Shown: positions 52,621-62,180 of the stretch, piece after piece | Layout: every line of letters starts with the position of its first letter | Numbering within the stretch: the first letter of the stretch is position 1 | NCBI GenBank assembly: GCA_012965515.1 | Contig: DTSE01000175.1 | Coordinates: 16,953-80,952 of the forward strand | Source of the DNA: Candidatus Melainabacteria bacterium | GTDB taxonomy: Bacteria > Cyanobacteriota > Vampirovibrionia > Obscuribacterales > Obscuribacteraceae | Direction: 5' to 3' | Length of the DNA stretch: 64,000 nucleotides | Program-made: the position numbers and the translations under genes | Notes under the pieces: generated by a model | What the model was told of the DNA's origin: nothing | What the model saw: the letters and a program-made list of their open reading frames with translations, nothing else | The model's database searches: none

Positions 52621-54083
52621 TCAATAAATTTTTTCGAAATCGATAAAACCTTTGGCAGCGTTTGTGGATATAAGTCGCACTTTGATTTTGTCGCCCACGT
52701 CGACGTCTTTGTGGTTTCTCACCAAGCGACCTTCAGCTGATGGATTTGATATTCGCACGTAGACACCGTCTTCTTTGACGCCAGTAACAATGGCTTTGAA
52801 CACTTCTCCGAGTCGCGGACACTTAGCAATACAGCGGCAGCGGCTTTACGCATGAAGCGTTCTACAGTGTTGGCTGACGACGCCATTTTTGTGCAGCGTC
52901 GTGCAATTTTATCCAGTTCTTCTTCGGAGTAAGGACATTCCTTTCCATCAATGACCGCCTCCAATAAGCGTTGCGTCACCAAATCAGGAAACCTTCGATT
53001 CGGCGCTGTGCTGTGTGTGTAATCTTGCACTGCAAGACCGAAGTGACCTTCATGTTCTTCGCCTGACTTGACGACGACATATTCGCCTGGACCAAGCAAT
53101 TTTAGAATCGACAACGATAAATCACTGAAGTGAGTCGGGTCGGCGAGGCGGCGTTTCTTCAGGAAGTCGGAAAGCGCTTTGGGACTAGGATCGTCTGGTA
53201 ATGTTTCACCCAAAGCTTTTGCCAACTCAACGATGCGCGGCCATCTTTTCGGCTTGCGCACGATGCGCCGCAAAGAGTAAGTTCCTTTCTTGTCCAACAT
53301 GCCGGCGACCGCGCTGTTTGCTGCCACCATAAAGTTTTCGACCAGCTCGCGCGCTTCATTGCTATCGACAGGTTTGATGTCCACGATTCTTCCGTTGATC
53401 GCAACCGGCGTCGCCTCGATGCGTTCGACGTTGAGGGCGCCTGCTTCCATGCGTAGGTCTTCTAGAAGATCCGATTGTTTCCTTTGCAAACGCAGTTGTT
53501 CTGCAAGATTTGGAATCGGCTTGAGCAGCGGGAGTTCGTTTTCCTCAGACCCGCCGTCAAACCATTTGCCCATACTCGCATAATTGAGCTTCGCGTAGTT
53601 GCGCACCAACGCACAATACACCTCAACCGCCACGAATTGCCCTTCGGAATTTAGCACCATATCTACCACCACTGCCGACTTGTCGGCGCCGGGCAGTAGC
53701 GAGCTGATATCGCAGGACAGTTTTTCAGGAAACAGTCCAAAATTCTTCACGCCCGCGTAAACCGTCACTGTGTTGTTGAACGCATGAACATCGAGCGGCG
53801 AATCTTTAGTAACAAACGCATCGACATCGGCAATGCCCACCATTACGCGCGTGTTGCCATCGGGGAGCGCTTCGGCATACTCGACTTGGTCCAAGTCCAT
53901 CGAATCGGCGTTGTCGATTGACGACCACAGGAGATGCCGCAAATCTTTCGTGTTGCTGGTGGCTGGCAGCTTGTCCGAAATCGCGTCGACTTGAGCGATG
54001 GCGGCGGGTTCGAAGTCGGGCGTGAAGCCGGCGTCTTCCAGCGCTTGGCGCGCCATCTCTTTGAGGTCGGGTTTGGTGGTCAT
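52621..54083 (-). pseudogene. RNase II/R-family (RNB) exoribonuclease with frameshift before S1 domain
   Basis: The main frame (from ATG 54083, with AGGAAACAG upstream) carries an RNB domain: SIDNADSMDLDQVEYAEALP with the catalytic Asp cluster and the signature YTHSTAPNRRFPDLVTQRLL. Near 52825 it leaves frame. In another frame the protein continues PRLGEVFKAIVTGVKEDGVY ... and ends in an S1-like domain at 52621. The two frames are one protein split by a single-base shift. Loss of function or a sequencing error are both possible. Removing S1 would reduce RNA affinity. Confidence 0.8.
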
Positions 54084-54186
54084 GCTGTTGTTCTGTTTCC
54101 TGGGCGCATCTAAAAAGTCAGCCCTAATCATCCCATGATTGAGCCTGGGCATATACTAGGTACAACGACCTCTATCGAGTTCAGTC

Positions 54187-55188
54187 ATGTCGGACAATAC
54201 AGAAGAAAAGCTCGACGCCCCGAAAGTCCAGAAGGCAGCGGAAGCCGTTGTGGATGCCGGTGTTATTTCTGGTCAAACAAACCAAGGGGAGCATAATAAG
54301 GCTTTCAAGCTTTTACATGCTGAAGACAAAAATCCTTCTGGAATCATGCCGGCGCTGCATGAGAATTTTGGCATCGTTGGCGAGTTAGATGAATCAGACA
54401 TGGGCTCCAAAGTACGGGGCGACTCCGATGTTATAGCCCTGAGAGACGACTACCTGAACCGTGGTGATCACATTATTGAGGCGGCAAAGAGAGTTCCTCG
54501 TAACGGAGACAATCCATTACTGAAGGACTTCTTCAAAGATTACAAAACGCCAGTAATGGATGCGTATGAATATTCGAAAAGCCTTAAAGAGGGACAGCCA
54601 GGCAAGTCAAAAACGCTAGAAGACGTTGTAGAGCGCTTAATGGACTGCCCTTGGCTGGATAAGCTGCGTGTTAAATATGATTCGAAAGCATCCAATCCTG
54701 AGTACAACAACCTAGAAAGCACGGTAACGCTTAGACCTCAGGACGCCATAAGACAGACCGAAAACTTTGCGCACGAGGGATTTCATGCAACGCACCAATT
54801 CCTGTCAAAGCTCTATGACCACGGCAAAGTAAGCCCAAGAGAGTTTGAAGACATCTACATGTCCGGAGAAGCGGACTCTATGTTGACTGAGTCAAGGGTG
54901 CAGCGCGATTTAAATCCCAATGGAGAACCGACTAAATTTCATTTCTATCGCGCCGATGGGCAGACCGACTCTATAAAAATTCAAGAATACGCCGACAAAT
55001 ATGGGAAGCAGGCTTTGGTCGAGTTTTTGAGAACCGCAAAGCCGGTAGGTGCCAACGCAAGACCATATGGTGAGCACTATTCAAGCTTCTACAAAGCGTA
55101 CGTTGACAACTTTGACCAGAACAAACCTGCAGTCGATAAGTACATCACGCAGTGGGTAGCGTCTGGACACAAGCGAGAAGACATCTAG
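54187..55188 (+). CDS. Putative zincin-type metallopeptidase
   Basis: 333 residues. H196-EGF-H200 (HExxH in FAHEGFHATHQFLSK) with a downstream acidic segment MSGEADSMLTES (near 228) as a possible third ligand. N-terminal ~100 residues are polar without a signal peptide. Its polar start resembles the zincin protein at 33194 in style (MSEQ/MSDN starts), though the fold similarity is not established. Convergent with the next gene; the two stop codons abut at 55188/55189. Effector or host-cell enzyme unknown. Confidence 0.55.
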   Translation: MSDNTEEKLDAPKVQKAAEAVVDAGVISGQTNQGEHNKAFKLLHAEDKNPSGIMPALHENFGIVGELDESDMGSKVRGDSDVIALRDDYLNRGDHIIEAAKRVPRNGDNPLLKDFFKDYKTPVMDAYEYSKSLKEGQPGKSKTLEDVVERLMDCPWLDKLRVKYDSKASNPEYNNLESTVTLRPQDAIRQTENFAHEGFHATHQFLSKLYDHGKVSPREFEDIYMSGEADSMLTESRVQRDLNPNGEPTKFHFYRADGQTDSIKIQEYADKYGKQALVEFLRTAKPVGANARPYGEHYSSFYKAYVDNFDQNKPAVDKYITQWVASGHKREDI

Positions 55189-55575
55189 TCACTGAACGGC
55201 TTCGACTGTATATTTCCAGACTGTGCCATTTCGAAGAAAGATCTTTATGTGAAGCCATGTTTTTGATTTGGAGCCGGATTTTACCGGTTCTTGCGTAAGC
55301 CCATATTCGAACGAAGATTGATCACTTGCGCCAATCGGATCTTTGCCAAAATGTCTAAATAGCTCATCAGCACGCATTCCAACTAGTTTGGGTTGGACGT
55401 CAAGAAACACTTTCCATCGCTCTTTGTCATTGTTGCCTGGCAAATAGGTAAGGCGACCAAGGATTTTCTTTGGCATTTGCGCGCCTTTCAGTCCCTGGGC
55501 TCCTGCTACCTCGACGTTTGAGATAAACGTGGTGATGATGATTGAAGCGACTATAAGCTTGTTCTCGATGTTCAT
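55189..55575 (-). CDS. Exported SmpA/OmlA-like small protein
   Basis: 128 residues. N-terminal hydrophobic segment (LIVASIIITTFISNVEVAG) and a compact domain with VGMRADELFRHFGKDP, resembling BamE/OmlA-like repeats that are used in envelope proteins. Family call is by pattern only. Confidence 0.4.
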   Translation of the reverse strand: MNIENKLIVASIIITTFISNVEVAGAQGLKGAQMPKKILGRLTYLPGNNDKERWKVFLDVQPKLVGMRADELFRHFGKDPIGASDQSSFEYGLTQEPVKSGSKSKTWLHIKIFLRNGTVWKYTVEAVQ

Positions 55576-55723
55576 CTGACTCGCCTATGAATTATCCATG
55601 GATGTTCTGTTACTAGCTTAGCAAGTTTCATGCGGCCTACGGATTGGTCACTGATCTTCGCGGCTGTCTCTTCCTCCACGCATAGCATCGGAGCTCGAGC
55701 GGCATATAGTATGATTCGGGAGA

Positions 55724-57133
55724 ATGTCTAACTCCTACATCGCTATCCTGATTGCGCTTTTCTTTTGTTCCAATCCTGGGCAAAGCGCATGTGGAGCGAA
55801 TGGCTTTGCGGCTGAACGCGAGAACGCTGCGGAAAGGGCTTCTGAAAGTGCCGCGGAGACCGTAGCCGAAAAAATGATTGCAGCGTCAGTTCCAGTGAAG
55901 TTGGCTGAAGCACCTGCGCAATCAATGGCGGAAGTCGACAAAGCGCTATTGGATGAATTGGTAAAACTTGCGAAGTTCAACATTCACTTTCATCTCGAAG
56001 CGAATCACCACCAGCAGTGGCGCCAGTATACGTATCCAATCACAAGGGAAGCTGGAACAGCCCTCACATTTGCAGCGACTCTAACTGATCTCAACGAACA
56101 AGCTGAAGGACTTAGTAATCCGGCATTGATTTCGAGAAGCCGGCTGAAGAACGCTACGGCTTGTGCAATCACAGGCAATGCTATCAGCGGCTGCGCTTCT
56201 TCTCTAGAACTAGCGCAGAACACTTGGGTCATGCTTAAGGCGCGGCGCGCCGGTTACTCGCCTTCGGCATCAATCGCGTTTGTGAAAAATGTAGTCTCGA
56301 AAACAGATAAGCTTCTCGCAACTCGAGATCAATTGTCCGCGCTGGAACCCACAGCCGACCAGAGACAGGTGCGCGAGCTGGAAACAACATTAGTGCGAAG
56401 GATACGGCAGCAGTTGCTGTTCGAGTTCGCTAACTGGAGCTGCCATTCTAGGGACCAAGCATGGCGTGAGAATACTTTCTACACTCTCGACGCCGCGCAA
56501 AATTTCACACGGATGAGCGCCGGAATTTTAACGATGAGGGCTTTTGAGGAACCGCGAATTGCTCGGCAGGCAGTGGTTTGTGCGCTAGTAGCGAATTCTG
56601 TTGCGACACTCAATCCGATCGTTAAAAACCTCACTGGCATCATCGTCCGCAAAAATCAAGAAAAGAGAATTGCAAGGGAGATTCCTGCTGAGCGTCCATC
56701 TGCGGTGTCCATGGATGAGCTGAAAGAAAAACTCGCGCTGGATGGGGACCCGGAATTTCTGAAGAGAGTTTCATTCCTGACTTCCAGATCGCAATTGTTA
56801 GACTCGCAGTTGAATCGCGAAACCAAAGAGATAGAGCGCTTCCGCCAGGTGGCGCAGCAGCAGTCGATCTCTGGTCCTCTCATCGGTCTGACCGGAGTAG
56901 TAAGCTCCACTTTGGCGACGGTTGCTGTTTATGGTTATCCGCGCGACATCGACACGGCGAACAAGCTGGGCTTTGCTGGGCGAATCACGCAGGGCACGGG
57001 GCAAGCGTACGCGTTAGTTAATACGCCATATACCATGGTCAAAGGCATTATCAATAACCGCCGACTTAAAGCGCGCGGAGAATTGCCCACTCAAATACTG
57101 AAACAACGACTTGAGAATCTGGAAAAACTTTGA
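55724..57133 (+). CDS. Exported hypothetical protein
   Basis: 469 residues. Signal peptide (YIAILIALFFCSNPGQSA), then an Ala/Glu-rich coiled-coil-like part (ERENAAERASESAAETVAEK) and a helical body with hydrophobic C-terminal segments (GPLIGLTGVVSSTLATVAVYG). A partial copy of its 5' end is at 49905-49968. Unrecognised. Confidence 0.5.
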   Translation: MSNSYIAILIALFFCSNPGQSACGANGFAAERENAAERASESAAETVAEKMIAASVPVKLAEAPAQSMAEVDKALLDELVKLAKFNIHFHLEANHHQQWRQYTYPITREAGTALTFAATLTDLNEQAEGLSNPALISRSRLKNATACAITGNAISGCASSLELAQNTWVMLKARRAGYSPSASIAFVKNVVSKTDKLLATRDQLSALEPTADQRQVRELETTLVRRIRQQLLFEFANWSCHSRDQAWRENTFYTLDAAQNFTRMSAGILTMRAFEEPRIARQAVVCALVANSVATLNPIVKNLTGIIVRKNQEKRIAREIPAERPSAVSMDELKEKLALDGDPEFLKRVSFLTSRSQLLDSQLNRETKEIERFRQVAQQQSISGPLIGLTGVVSSTLATVAVYGYPRDIDTANKLGFAGRITQGTGQAYALVNTPYTMVKGIINNRRLKARGELPTQILKQRLENLEKL

Positions 57134-57148
57134 GGCGCTGAAAGCATC

Positions 57149-57619
57149 ATGACCTTTTATCGAATTCAACCGAATATTTATGGAGGACTTGGGGCAGGCT
57201 GCTTTCCTCCTTTCTCAGAGTTGGCGACCAGCCCCCTCGAGCAAGTTGAATATGTATTTGATGATTCGCCAAATGACTGTGTTACGTATTCTGTTCCGGT
57301 CTTCATTTGCACACGCGAACTAAAAAGTCAGCTTGAGAAAATGAACGCCACTGGTATTACCTTTGATTCTGTAACTGTTTCTATTTCTGAGGATCTGCAA
57401 ATCCGCAAGCCTGAAATCTCTCCTGCTTCATTGCCAACGTTCTACTGGCTGAAGCTGCACGGCGACCCAGGTTCGAGTGACCTTGCTGTTTCACCAGATC
57501 GTGACCTGATAGTTTCAGCGCGTGTCTTAGAAGTCCTGAAAACTCTCGGTATCGAAGATGCGGCGATTTTTGAGTATCCGGGTGGCAAGCTTATACAGCC
57601 AGCACCGTGGGATAGGTAG
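57149..57619 (+). CDS. Hypothetical protein, immunity-like
   Basis: 156 residues, 15 bp after the previous gene. Beta-rich N-terminal part and a C-terminal ILEVLKTLGI-like ending (VSARVLEVLKTLGIEDAAI). This end recalls Imm43/DUF1629-like immunity proteins, but the match is weak. Acidic. Same operon as the exported protein. Confidence 0.4.
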   Translation: MTFYRIQPNIYGGLGAGCFPPFSELATSPLEQVEYVFDDSPNDCVTYSVPVFICTRELKSQLEKMNATGITFDSVTVSISEDLQIRKPEISPASLPTFYWLKLHGDPGSSDLAVSPDRDLIVSARVLEVLKTLGIEDAAIFEYPGGKLIQPAPWDR

Positions 57620-57880
57620 GTAAACGCATCAGCAATTTTTGTGAGCATTGTTCCTGTTGAACTCGACGCAATTAGAATTGCCGGAATACATCAAAGCTCC
57701 AGCTGGACTTGTACGTGTTCTGCTTCCTGTAGCGTTCACGAAACTTTCAATTGTGAGAAATAGTTAAGATGCGATTAACGCAAAAGCATGCCAATTCGCA
57801 GGTAACGCATCATAGCTCATGGTTACCCGGTTTTCGGAGGTGGCGCGTCGTTTGTTATGGTAGAGGTAAGGAGATTCGTC

Positions 57881-58213
57881 ATGAAAATAAGACACCTTGC
57901 ACTCATCAGTATAATCGCCGCATTTAGCTTGCTGGCGTTTGTATTTGCCAATTGGATGAAACCATTCAATGTGCAAGCGACGAAGCAAATCAGCCATTCA
58001 GAACAGCTGTTTTGCAGTGTGCCGACCAGCGCGTCAGTGTATATCGCCGAAGTTAAGCCTAATTTGGCAGGTTTCGGCACGGCTGAAGTTGGTTGCGCAA
58101 AAACACTTCTCCTACCTTTGTATAAAAGTGTCGGATCCTTTGAGCACAGGAAGATCGCGGTTGAAAGTTTCCCGCGTCCTCTCTGGCTTTTAAATAGATC
58201 CATACTGATCTAA
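57881..58213 (+). CDS. Small exported protein
   Basis: 110 residues; AAGGAG precedes ATG 57881. N-terminal hydrophobic segment (LALISIIAAFSLLAFVFANW), then two Cys (LFCSVPTSA and VGCAKTLLLP). No family. 57620-57880 has no gene. Confidence 0.45.
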   Translation: MKIRHLALISIIAAFSLLAFVFANWMKPFNVQATKQISHSEQLFCSVPTSASVYIAEVKPNLAGFGTAEVGCAKTLLLPLYKSVGSFEHRKIAVESFPRPLWLLNRSILI

Positions 58214-58512
58214 GACGCTCATCTATTAGTGCGCCCGCAGTCATTGTTCAGCGTTGTCGTTTTCGACTCAAACGCGAATGTATAACCACAGCTTCATTTG
58301 CACCTTGTTGAAAGTGCAATGAGTTGGATTTCTTCAACGATTTGAAGAAAGGCGGGCTTAGCTAATCAGCAGTATCACGGCGCGGCGGAAGTTCGCTGTT
58401 GTTCGTGCACCGCAGCTCAGAAAAAAGATGAAAGCCGCTACAGCGCTTTCGTTCTTTTTCGACCAGCGCGCAGCGTCAATTTTGCAACGAAGTTATTTCC
58501 CGGGAGGTAGCT
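58214..58512. other. Non-coding stretch
   Basis: No supported gene or repeat. It separates the exported protein from the response-regulator pair and may hold the promoter. Confidence 0.3.
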
Positions 58513-58734
58513 ATGAGCGAGATAAAGATGTTTGGAATCGCATTTTCTTCGACGTTGGCAATGTCACTAATTGCAGCAGGAGTCCTTTTCTTTCTGGTCG
58601 CAGAAGACATTGCAATTCTAGTTGGATCAACTTTGGCAGGAGCTGCGACTTATGTCGCAATCTGTATGCTCTGCCTGCCACACATTAGAAGGCCTGTTTT
58701 GGAGACTTTAGAGGAGAGTGAAGAGTATGTCTAA
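58513..58734 (+). CDS. Small membrane protein preceding receiver gene
   Basis: 73 residues, GGGAGG before the ATG. Two hydrophobic helices (MSLIAAGVLFFLVA; LVGSTLAGAATYVAICMLCLP) and an acidic tail. Its stop overlaps the start of the receiver gene by 8 bp, so translation is coupled and a joint function is likely. Confidence 0.6.
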   Translation: MSEIKMFGIAFSSTLAMSLIAAGVLFFLVAEDIAILVGSTLAGAATYVAICMLCLPHIRRPVLETLEESEEYV

Positions 58735-59116
58735 TCGAATATTGGTTGTAGAAGACAACAAGATCGTTCGCGATACTTTGCTGAACTATATCAATAGCTT
58801 TAAAGTGAATTGTTATGCAGTTACATCTGGCGAAGAAGCCGTTGACCTGGCGGAGTACTTCGATTTGATCTTCATGAACACCGATTTGCCGGGCATCAGC
58901 GGTGTGGAAGCTGCGCGGCGAATACGCCAGAGGGAGAAGGAAAAACGCCTCGACCCTTCAATTATTGTTGCCACCACTCGCCGCCAGCAAGAGCACGAAT
59001 GCTTTGCCGCTGGGATGAACGACTTTCTGCGCAAACCGCTGACGCGAAATGATGTTGGGACACTCATTGACCGATGGGTTTTATCCAAACCAAGAAAACT
59101 CAGGTTGTTGAACTAA
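58727..59116 (+). CDS. Receiver-like protein lacking phospho-acceptor Asp
   Basis: About 129 residues from ATG 58727. CheY-like fold: ILVVEDNKIVRDTL with the acidic pair, then DLIFMNTDLPGISG where the phospho-Asp position is Asn, then VATT and the Lys in LRKPL. With Asn in place of Asp it probably does not accept phosphate in the standard way, so it may act as a structural or sensor receiver. No output domain. Confidence 0.75.
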   Translation: MSNRILVVEDNKIVRDTLLNYINSFKVNCYAVTSGEEAVDLAEYFDLIFMNTDLPGISGVEAARRIRQREKEKRLDPSIIVATTRRQQEHECFAAGMNDFLRKPLTRNDVGTLIDRWVLSKPRKLRLLN

Positions 59117-59222
59117 AGACTCTTCAAGCAAGAGGACACACAAGCAAATTCACAAACCTACAACCACGAAATAAACACACACTCAAGCAAACCAACTAAC
59201 TACCCAATAAAAGGAGAACACC

Positions 59223-60158
59223 ATGAATATTCTTATCGCCATAGATAGTTCTGCTACAGCCCAAGCCGCTCTTGCCGCCACGTTGGCGCGAGAATGGCCT
59301 GCATGTACTGAATTTCGGATTCTCACTGTTTTGCCTCAAAAAGGAAGGACTAACGAGCATGACTCGATAAGCCGCGAACTGTACGATGCAAACAGAGCAC
59401 TGGATGAAGCAATTTCGAAAATCGAGACGTTCAATCCTGATTCAATCGTGATGGGACATCTCGATGTCGGCGACCCAGCCAAATGCATTCTCAAATTGGC
59501 AGAATCTTGGCCTGCGAATTTGATTGTTCTCGGCTCGAAGGAGCGAGGTCCTGTTGAACGGATTTTTTCGAGAAGCGTGTCGCGTACCGTGTTGCAGGAA
59601 GCAGGCGCTTCTGTGCTCGTCGCTCGGAACATTGAAGAGCCAGCCGAAGTAAATCGCATACTTGTGGTTGTGGATGAATCTTACAATTCGAGAACTGCTG
59701 TTGATTCGCTCTTAGCGTCCAAATGGCCGAAGAACACGTTGTTCAAGCTGGTTAGTGCAGCAGAAATCGACCGTGGGATTTACGCTTTTCAGCCGAACGG
59801 TGCTGCGTACATAGGGGCAATCGAGCTGCATAAGGAATACCTCTATGGTATTCGAGAAACACTTGATCGCACAAAGGCACGCATTGAAGACCGTTTCGGT
59901 CCGGGAAGTGTTGAATGTGTGGTTACGGAAGGAACGCCGGTTCAAGTGGTATTGGATGTTGCAAAAGATTGGGAGCCACACTTAATCGTTGTTGGCTCAG
60001 ATGAGCGACCCGGATTGGCACTCAAGGTGTTCGGCTCATTGTCGCAAACACTTGCATTAAAGGCGCCTTGCTCAGTACAAGCGGTCAGGATGCCAATTTT
60101 GCCCATACCGTCAGGAGTTAAATCTGTTCGGAGGCTTCAACGAGCCGCCAACTTCTGA
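59223..60158 (+). CDS. Tandem universal stress protein
   Basis: 311 residues: two UspA domains (about 1-140 and 145-300), each starting with a strand-loop of NILIAIDSSATAQAAL / RILVVVDESYNSRTAV type. The first has GSKERGPVERIFSRSVS, the ATP-binding loop; the second, GSDERPGLALKVFGSLS. Start has GGAG 8 bp upstream. The 5' leader (59117-59222) is A/C-rich and almost G-free. Stress survival role by family. Confidence 0.9.
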   Translation: MNILIAIDSSATAQAALAATLAREWPACTEFRILTVLPQKGRTNEHDSISRELYDANRALDEAISKIETFNPDSIVMGHLDVGDPAKCILKLAESWPANLIVLGSKERGPVERIFSRSVSRTVLQEAGASVLVARNIEEPAEVNRILVVVDESYNSRTAVDSLLASKWPKNTLFKLVSAAEIDRGIYAFQPNGAAYIGAIELHKEYLYGIRETLDRTKARIEDRFGPGSVECVVTEGTPVQVVLDVAKDWEPHLIVVGSDERPGLALKVFGSLSQTLALKAPCSVQAVRMPILPIPSGVKSVRRLQRAANF

Positions 60159-60205
60159 TTGCTGGTCGCGTAGGGGCTACCTGACACAAAGCGGAGGACA
60201 TCATT

Positions 60206-60496
60206 ATGGCTCTTCTCAAATATAGAGATTCCAGCAAAGTTAGTGATAAAAACAAGCACCGGTCGGTCTATTTTGGTTCGGTCGTGTGGACGCTTCTCGT
60301 GATTGCATTCAGCGTCCTCATTTTTGGAATCTTGGCTGAGAACTTTCCAGTTAAATCTCAGTCTGATGCGCGTGTATCCAGACCTCCGACCTCTCGAAGT
60401 CCAACGGCTGCCGAGCTAGTCCCTATTCATTCGGGAAACCCGGGCGGCAGTACTTCGCTGGGTGGGGGAACGTCCTTCGGAGGTAGCCCTCACTAA
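60206..60496 (+). CDS. Small one-helix membrane protein
   Basis: 96 residues. One membrane helix (VVWTLLVIAFSVLIFGILAE), then a Pro/Ser/Gly-rich tail (GGSTSLGGGTSFGGS). No family. GGAGG precedes the start. Confidence 0.5.
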   Translation: MALLKYRDSSKVSDKNKHRSVYFGSVVWTLLVIAFSVLIFGILAENFPVKSQSDARVSRPPTSRSPTAAELVPIHSGNPGGSTSLGGGTSFGGSPH

Positions 60497-60631
60497 CGTT
60501 TCCTTATTCAATAATGAAGAGACTCTATTGCCACTACCGCCGGTGTCGGCGAAAAGCATCGAGCGCCTTCTTGCGGAACATTGATTGATTGTTGACTTGA
60601 TCATGCAGTTGGATAACAACAACCTGACATC

Positions 60632-60844
60632 GAGCTGTGCAAGAAACTTGGGCAAGCACTGGTCGACCATATACGATGGGAAGAGCATGAATTGTTTCCA
60701 GCGGTGGAACAATCGTTATCGCAAGCGGAGCTGGACTTTGGAGTATTTGTAAAACCTACTTTGACAAATGCTCCAAATGCCGATTATACGTGGACTTTCC
60801 TTCGTTCCAGAGTCCTGGGCTTCGTTCGAGGAGCAGACCTATGA
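60632..60844 (+). pseudogene. Hemerythrin-like domain remnant
   Basis: Frame without a start codon: LGQALVDHIRWEEHELFPA has the H-x3-E-x2-H-type ligands of the hemerythrin cation-binding domain. An in-frame TAA lies at 60614. Either a decayed gene or a missing N-terminal part. Confidence 0.45.
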
Positions 60845-60857
60845 TTCCAGGACGCGC

Positions 60858-61733
60858 TCAGCGCCATCTGTGTTGTCCTTCGTCTATTCCATTCGAGTAA
60901 GATTTCACTACCAGTCTTCGAAGGTTTGGAGAACTTCCCTGAGCTTTGTAGGCGGTGCGAATCCTCTCAATGTCACTAACTGAATTTGCGCGCTGTTTCT
61001 TTTGCTCAAACAATTTGACTCTTCTGTCGAGTTCTATTAGCGAAAGGCAGTCAGCTAGCTGCTTGGCGTTTTCACCCCAAACTTTTGACGGTCGTGCACT
61101 GCCCTGTCCGATGCAAAATTGTTTTTGCCCAACCTCAATGTATTTTGCCGCATAGTGAAAGTTCTCTTCCTCTGCGTGAAGTGTGCTTATTTCTGCATCG
61201 TATTTGCAGAGTTTTTCGTGAACTGTTGCCGTTATCTCTTTCAAATACTTCAGCCTTTCAGCACTGATTTTTGAGACGTCGAATGGAGCGGTCCAGAATC
61301 GTTTGTGAACACTTGCTGTCAACTTATTTTCGGGGTTGTGATGTTCGAGGTAATCTTGCAGTAAATAGGGAAGAATGCGATATCCATCCACTTCATTTAA
61401 ATATCCGAAATCAACGCGAAGTAACTCGAAGCCGAAGTATTCGCATATGTAGTTCTTCTTTCGATCTCGGTGAGTTGTCTCGTCATTGTTGAAATGGTTG
61501 GGACCGTCCACTTCTATTGCAAACCGCACTCTGTTATCTTGCACCACTACGAAATCAAAGTGCGCGCGGCTGCCGTATTGAAAGTGCTCATCGTCGAGAT
61601 CGCTGCTTCTAATCTCAAGCACATCGCCGAGTTTTACTTTTGGAAACAGCTTGAAGCCGTAGGCTATCTCGAAGGGTGATAGGATGTCGTAGGCTTCTTG
61701 CTCGCATGAATTCAGGAATTTGTTTCGACTCAT
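60858..61733 (-). CDS. DUF2726-type PD-(D/E)XK nuclease-like protein
   Basis: 291 residues. Central motif FDFVVVQDNRVRFAIEVDGP followed by RDRKKNYICEYFGFELLRVD, a good match in outline to DUF2726, whose D...ExD pattern belongs to the restriction-endonuclease fold. The C-terminal part is helical and not recognised. Divergent from the TOTE-type gene; possible partner of it. Confidence 0.7.
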   Translation of the reverse strand: MSRNKFLNSCEQEAYDILSPFEIAYGFKLFPKVKLGDVLEIRSSDLDDEHFQYGSRAHFDFVVVQDNRVRFAIEVDGPNHFNNDETTHRDRKKNYICEYFGFELLRVDFGYLNEVDGYRILPYLLQDYLEHHNPENKLTASVHKRFWTAPFDVSKISAERLKYLKEITATVHEKLCKYDAEISTLHAEEENFHYAAKYIEVGQKQFCIGQGSARPSKVWGENAKQLADCLSLIELDRRVKLFEQKKQRANSVSDIERIRTAYKAQGSSPNLRRLVVKSYSNGIDEGQHRWR

Positions 61734-61840
61734 TTGGCACTTCCTCTAAACGACAGTTAAGTCGATCGGGGTTCAACTGCCAATGTGGAATTATGCAGAT
61801 TTGCGGACAGGGATGTATTCCTCTGTTTGGGGCAAGACAA

Positions 61841-62017
61841 ATGTTCGGCACAGATGACTGGGCGGTCGTTGCTGCCGACGGTCGTTTTGATGGTTCAGAT
61901 GGTGGGCAAGAGGCACTCGTCTGGCGGATGATTAGTGAAGTAGTTAAAGCCGATCAAATTAGAGGAAGCTCTTTCAACCCCGGATTGCTGCAAGATCTGC
62001 TGCGAATTCAGAATTGA
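61841..62017 (+). pseudogene. Fragment of larger protein with GRFDGS-type motif
   Basis: 58 codons (WAVVAADGRFDGSDGGQEAL and NPGLLQDLLRIQN) with the pattern of the C-terminus of caspase-like or WD40-associated proteins. It has an in-frame ATG but the rest of the gene is absent upstream. Confidence 0.3.
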
Positions 62018-62180
62018 CATTGGGCTTTGCCAATCTCTGCTGCTCATTTTCTCAGCAAACCTCTAAACCATTGGCGCCGGAATGAAATTTGACCTGCCAG
62101 GGATTCCAGATGAATGTCAACAGAAGTTTGTCCAACGTACTAAAATATGTGCGCTGCAACTTTGTTGAAAAGAGGATGAG

